A DNA stretch of 8,990 nucleotides. Source: CABHOJ01 sp965649545. Its GTDB lineage: Bacteria; Pseudomonadota; Gammaproteobacteria; Burkholderiales; Methylophilaceae. Positions 6,521 to 8,990 of the stretch are shown piece after piece. Position 1 is the first letter of the stretch. Each line of letters begins with the position of its first letter. Below the pieces are notes generated by a model. It had not been told where the DNA came from. It did not search any database and was given only the letters and a program-made list of their open reading frames with translations. The stretch spans positions 1-8,990 of the forward strand of contig CBFGLF010000074.1 in assembly GCA_965649545.1 (NCBI GenBank). The letters run 5' to 3'. The position numbers and the translations under genes were made by a program.

Positions 6521-6901
6521 CTACGCGGCCTGCATCGGGATGCAATGCGCTTTGCGCTTGATGCGGTTGCGCTGGTCGACATACACCAGCTGCGGCTGGT
6601 AGTCCGCAAGCTCGTTCTCCTGGTAGACGCCATAGGTCGCGATGATCAGGATGTCGCCCGGCGCCGCCTTGCGTGCCGCAGCCCCATTGACCGAGATCGT
6701 GCCAGAGTCCCGCTGCGCGCGGATGGCGTAAGTGGTGAAGCGCTCGCCGTTGTTCACGTTGTAGATCTCGATCTGCTGGTACTCCTGAATGTCCGCAGCC
6801 TTGAGCAACGTCTCGTCGATGGCGCACGAGCCCTCGTAGCCCAGTTCCGATTGGGTGACCTGCACCCGGTGCAGCTTGGATTTCAGCATGGTTCTCTGCA
6901 T
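6521..6901 (-). CDS. panD: Aspartate 1-decarboxylase PanD (pyruvoyl-dependent)
   Basis: Decarboxylates L-aspartate to beta-alanine, the precursor of pantothenate and hence CoA. The 126 residues match the family length. It begins MQRTMLKSKLHRVQVT, like E. coli PanD, and has the self-processing site YEGSC with Gly24-Ser25, where cleavage generates the pyruvoyl group on Ser25. Other family landmarks are CAID (26-29), NGERFTTYAI (51-60, with Tyr58), SVNGAAARKA (70-79), and GDILIIATYG (82-91). Start 6901 matches the E. coli type start; a second ATG at 6889 (residue 5) would remove conserved residues. It is the first gene of the panD-acs unit, behind a promoter that abuts an operator-like repeat. 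Its presence with acyl-CoA genes rather than with panB/panC is unusual and suggests that CoA supply is tuned to acyl-CoA load (inference). Confidence 0.96.
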   Translation of the reverse strand: MQRTMLKSKLHRVQVTQSELGYEGSCAIDETLLKAADIQEYQQIEIYNVNNGERFTTYAIRAQRDSGTISVNGAAARKAAPGDILIIATYGVYQENELADYQPQLVYVDQRNRIKRKAHCIPMQAA

Positions 6902-6970
6902 GTTCAGCCTTGCGATGGTCTCGTTGTGGATGGGAGCAAAAAATATTTCAAAAGTACTTGACTTGCCGTC

Positions 6971-6999
6971 ACGGTATCTGAGACATTTAGCACTGTCAA
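6971..6999 (-). promoter_or_regulatory. Predicted promoter of panD-acs
   Basis: On the minus strand a perfect TTGACA (6999-6994) is followed by a 17-base spacer and TACCGT (6976-6971), a weak -10 with 3 of 6 matches including the first, second and last positions. The layout copies the promoter at 4305-4334: the same TTGACA, the same operator directly upstream, and GATA at the start of the -10 region in both. The weak -10 suggests a low basal level or dependence on an activator. Confidence 0.5.
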
Positions 7000-7021
7000 T
7001 ATATCTTATATCTTATATAAG
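6993..7021 (+). promoter_or_regulatory. Predicted promoter of the GntR regulator gene
   Basis: On the plus strand CTGTCA (6993-6998, 4 of 6) and TATAAG (7016-7021, 5 of 6) are separated by 17 bases. This puts transcription start near 7028, about 16 bases before the ATG at 7044. Its -35 box overlaps that of the opposite-facing panD promoter, and its spacer and -10 lie inside the operator candidate at 7002-7028, which fits autorepression. The AT-rich operator may also create a -10-like match by chance. Confidence 0.45.
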
Positions 7022-7028
7022 ACATAAA
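7002..7028. promoter_or_regulatory. Operator candidate 2 for the GntR regulator
   Basis: Second copy of the 27-base element. It has the same TCTTATATAAGA core (7011-7022), extended as ATATCTTATATAAGACAT (7008-7025), plus a direct half-site ATCTTAT (7003-7009). It differs from copy 1 at two positions that are symmetric about the dyad: each copy has one GTCTTAT half and one ATCTTAT half, in swapped order. The copy lies in the 142-base divergent region between panD and gntR, where it could act on both genes. Confidence 0.78.
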
Positions 7029-7043
7029 TGTGAGAGCGAAAGA

Positions 7044-7778
7044 ATGAACAAACAATACACGCCACCAAGCTTCCGTCCGCTGTATGAGCAGATCAAGGTA
7101 TTGCTGACGCAGAGCCTGATCGCGGGGGAATGGCATCCAGGGGAAGCGATCCCGAGCGAGCATGAGCTGGCCGCGCGTTTCAAGGTGAGCCAGGGGACAG
7201 TCCGCAAGGCGATCGACGAATTGGCCGCCGAGAACATCCTGATCCGTCGCCAGGGCAAGGGCACGTTCGTCGCCACCCATAACGAAGAAGGCATCAAGCT
7301 GCGCTTCCTGCGCCTGACCTCGATCGACGGCAAGAAGGAGTTGCTCGAGAACCAGATGGTGGAATGCAGCAAAGGCAAGGCGCAGGGTGAGATCGCCAAG
7401 ATGCTGCGCCTCAAGTCCGGCACCTCGGTGACCGAGATCAAGCGTTTGCTGACGTTCTCGGGGCGCCCGGTGATCCTCGACCACATCATCATCCCCTCGA
7501 ACACGTTCAAGGGCATCACCGCGGCCAAGGTGCAGGAAAAGAACGGTTCCATGTACAGCATGTACGAGACCGAGTTCAAGATCCGCATGATCCGCGCCGA
7601 GGAGCGCCTGAAGGCCGTTGCCGCCGATGCAGAGACCGCGAAGCTGCTGGGTATCCCCGAGAAGACGCCGCTGCTGCGCATCGAGCGCGTGTCGTATACC
7701 TATGGGGATGTGCCGATGGAGTGGCGTCTGGGGTTGTGTATCACCGACGACCACCATTACATGAACGAATTGGAATGA
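7044..7778 (+). CDS. GntR-family transcriptional regulator, HutC subfamily
   Basis: A 244-residue regulator. The N-terminal winged helix-turn-helix spans about 10-77: RPLYEQIKVLLTQSLIAGEW, then GEAIPSEHELAARFKVSQGT with the recognition helix near 48-60, and the wing IRRQGKGTFV (67-76). The C-terminal ligand-binding UTRA domain spans about 95-240, with the typical IKRLLTFSGRPVILDHIIIP and LLRIERVSYTYGDVPMEWR. HutC-type members usually sense a small metabolite and bind palindromic operators as dimers. The reading frame is open upstream to 6855, but the start at 7044 gives the normal family N-terminus and follows purine-rich GAGAGCGAAAGA. The gene diverges from panD, and an operator-like palindrome lies immediately upstream, with a close copy before the prp operon. 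The likely effector is an intermediate of propionyl-CoA/methylcitrate or acetate metabolism; the ligand is not deducible here. Confidence 0.92.
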   Translation: MNKQYTPPSFRPLYEQIKVLLTQSLIAGEWHPGEAIPSEHELAARFKVSQGTVRKAIDELAAENILIRRQGKGTFVATHNEEGIKLRFLRLTSIDGKKELLENQMVECSKGKAQGEIAKMLRLKSGTSVTEIKRLLTFSGRPVILDHIIIPSNTFKGITAAKVQEKNGSMYSMYETEFKIRMIRAEERLKAVAADAETAKLLGIPEKTPLLRIERVSYTYGDVPMEWRLGLCITDDHHYMNELE

Positions 7779-7879
7779 TCTTGCATCCTTGGGCCGAATA
7801 CTTTGTCAGACTGGCTTGCCGTACCGATATGTACTGTCTGCGCCAGTCTTCCGCGTCTTCGACCCAAGTCTGCACGATC
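7777..7879. repeat. 103-base imperfect palindrome between gntR and maeB
   Basis: Almost the whole gntR-maeB gap reads as one inverted repeat. Paired arms from outside in: GATC 7777-7780 with 7876-7879; TGCA 7782-7785 with 7871-7874; CTTGGGCCGAA 7788-7798 with TTCGACCCAAG 7858-7868 (10 of 11 pair); AGACTGGC 7808-7815 with GCCAGTCT 7842-7849 (8 of 8); GTAC 7821-7824 with 7831-7834 around a 6-base loop. Internal loops between arms are nearly the same length on both sides (1/1, 2/2, 9/8, 5/7). The first arm starts within the gntR stop codon. No T-run follows, so it is not a standard intrinsic terminator. It could be a structured 3' end or 5' leader, an sRNA, a DNA-binding target or a small palindromic element. 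A weak promoter-like pair for maeB (TTGTCA 7803-7808, GATATG 7826-7831, spacing 17) lies within it. Confidence 0.6.
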
Positions 7880-7902
7880 TGCCGCTAAGCGTATTGGAAA
7901 AC

Positions 7903-8990
7903 ATGATGATGGACCTCAAGCAACGCGCACTGGACTACCACGAGTTCCCGAAACCGGGAAAACTCTCGGTCGAGTCGAGCAAACCCTGCACCACGCAGGA
8001 GGATCTCTCGCTGGCCTACACGCCGGGTGTGGCCGAGCCCGTGCGCGAGATCCATCGCGATCCTGCCAACGCCTATCGCTATACCAACAAGGGTAATCTC
8101 ATCGCGGTCATCACCGACGGTACTGCGGTGCTGGGCCTAGGCGATGTCGGTGCGCTGGCCGGAAAACCGGTGATGGAGGGCAAGGGCGTGCTGTTCAAGC
8201 GCTTCGCCGGCATCGACGTGTTCGATATCGAGGTCAATGCGCCCACAGTCGATGCCTTCATCGAAACCGTGGTCAATATCGCGCCGACCTTCGGCGGCAT
8301 CAACCTGGAGGATATCGCGGCGCCGCATTGCTTCCGTATCGAGAAGGAGCTGCGCGAGCGTCTCGATATCCCCGTGTTCCATGACGACCAGCACGGCACT
8401 GCGGTGATCGTCGCTGCAGGTCTCATCAACGCGCTGGAGCTACAGGCTAAGACGATCGACAAGGTGAAGATCGTGTTCCTTGGCGCCGGGGCTGCCGGTT
8501 GTGCCTGTGCGAGATTATTGAAGGTGATGGGTGCGACCGATATCACCATGGTGGACCGCACGGGCGTATTGCACAGCGAGCGTGACGACCTGCATGACAT
8601 GAACCGTGACCTGGCGAGAACTACAGAGGCCCGGACGCTGGAAGAGGTCATGCCGGATGCGGATGTCTTCATCGGCGTCTCCGCGGCCAATGCCATGCCG
8701 CCCGAGCTGCTGAAGCGTATGGCGCCCAGGCCCATCGTCTTCGCCCTGGCGAACCCGGATCCCGAGATCCTGCCGAGTGCCGCCCATGCGGTGCGCGACG
8801 ATCTCATCATGGCGACCGGACGCTCCGATTTCCCCAACCAGGTCAACAATGTACTGGGCTTCCCCTTCCTGTTCCGCGGCGCGCTAGACGCTCGCGCGAA
8901 ACAGATCACCATCGAGATGCAAGTGGCTGCCGCACGCGCCCTGGCCGAGCTGGCCCGCTTGCCTGTGCCGCAGGCGGTGCTCGATGCCTA
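7903..8990 (+). CDS. maeB: NADP-type malic enzyme MaeB (N-terminal part, cut by window edge)
   Basis: Oxidatively decarboxylates malate to pyruvate, usually with NADP+; cytoplasmic. The frame is open to the window edge (362 codons plus 2 bases). Landmarks: FPKPGKLSVE (15-24), LAYTPGVAEP with Tyr39 (37-46), GNLIAVITDGTAVLGLGDVG (64-83), GKPVMEGKGVLFKRFA with catalytic Lys94 (87-102), GINLEDIAAP with metal ligands Glu136/Asp137 (132-141), FHDDQHGT (159-166), the dinucleotide loop GAGAAG (194-199), ALANPDPEI (281-289), GRSDFPNQVNNVLGFPF (306-322). Many bacterial homologues carry a C-terminal phosphotransacetylase-like domain; whether this one does lies outside the window. Three ATG codons in a row (7903, 7906, 7909) make the start ambiguous; a GGAA at 7896-7899 is better spaced for 7909, and MDLKQ resembles typical family N-termini. 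Confidence 0.94.
   Translation, partial: MMMDLKQRALDYHEFPKPGKLSVESSKPCTTQEDLSLAYTPGVAEPVREIHRDPANAYRYTNKGNLIAVITDGTAVLGLGDVGALAGKPVMEGKGVLFKRFAGIDVFDIEVNAPTVDAFIETVVNIAPTFGGINLEDIAAPHCFRIEKELRERLDIPVFHDDQHGTAVIVAAGLINALELQAKTIDKVKIVFLGAGAAGCACARLLKVMGATDITMVDRTGVLHSERDDLHDMNRDLARTTEARTLEEVMPDADVFIGVSAANAMPPELLKRMAPRPIVFALANPDPEILPSAAHAVRDDLIMATGRSDFPNQVNNVLGFPFLFRGALDARAKQITIEMQVAAARALAELARLPVPQAVLDA

Noticed and set aside
6459..6827. Upstream extension of the acs frame to give a 790-residue protein
   Set aside because: The extra 123 codons run through panD in another frame and encode arginine/proline-rich sequence; the GGAGGAG site and family length support the start at 6458.
6855..7043. 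Upstream extension of the GntR frame to give 307 residues
   Set aside because: It would cover the start of panD, both promoters and the operator; family N-terminus and spacing fit the start at 7044.
6996..7757. Minus-strand open frame of 253 codons opposite gntR
   Set aside because: Shadow of the GntR gene; composition is typical of antisense frames and it would start across the operator.
7803..8096. Plus-strand frame overlapping the palindrome and the maeB start
   Set aside because: Out of frame with the clear malic enzyme sequence; its product shows no family features.
8079..8912. Minus-strand open frame of 277 codons opposite maeB
   Set aside because: Serine/arginine-rich shadow of the malic enzyme gene.

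Overview
The window looks like chromosomal DNA of a proteobacterium of fairly high GC content, most likely a betaproteobacterium. That placement is an inference from protein resemblance (methylcitrate-cycle PrpB/PrpC, PanD, HutC-type GntR, MaeB-type malic enzyme) and is not proven. It is a central carbon metabolism locus for short-chain acyl-CoA. I see no mobile element, CRISPR array, tRNA or rRNA.

Layout. A minus-strand operon fills 4201 to 1 and leaves the window on the left. Its order of transcription is: CitE-like lyase (293 aa), mesaconyl-CoA hydratase mch (353 aa), second HpcH/HpaI-type CoA-ester lyase (328 aa), prpB (2-methylisocitrate lyase), prpC (2-methylcitrate synthase, cut by the window edge). 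Gaps are -4, 8, 22 and 3 bases. A second minus-strand unit, panD then acs, lies at 6901-4455, with a possible 11-codon leader ORF coupled to acs. Diverging from panD is a HutC-type GntR regulator (7044-7778, plus strand). It is followed by a 103-base imperfect palindrome and then a malic enzyme gene (maeB, from 7903) that leaves the window on the right.

Regulation. A 27-base AT-rich element occurs exactly twice that I could find: in front of the lyase-mch-lyase-prpBC operon (4339-4365) and between panD and gntR (7002-7028). The copies differ at two positions, which are mirror-symmetric. Both copies sit directly upstream of a TTGACA -35 box facing the minus-strand operon. The second copy also overlaps the best -10 box of gntR. 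The simplest reading is that the GntR protein binds both, controls both metabolic operons together, and regulates itself.

How the genes may work together. Mch plus a beta-methylmalyl-CoA lyase interconvert mesaconyl-CoA with glyoxylate and propionyl-CoA. PrpC and PrpB consume propionyl-CoA through the methylcitrate cycle to pyruvate and succinate. Acs activates acetate (perhaps also propionate), PanD makes beta-alanine for CoA, and malic enzyme links C4 acids to pyruvate. Packing the mesaconyl-CoA/propionyl-CoA lyase branch into one operon with prpBC, under one predicted operator shared with panD-acs, is the main novelty candidate.
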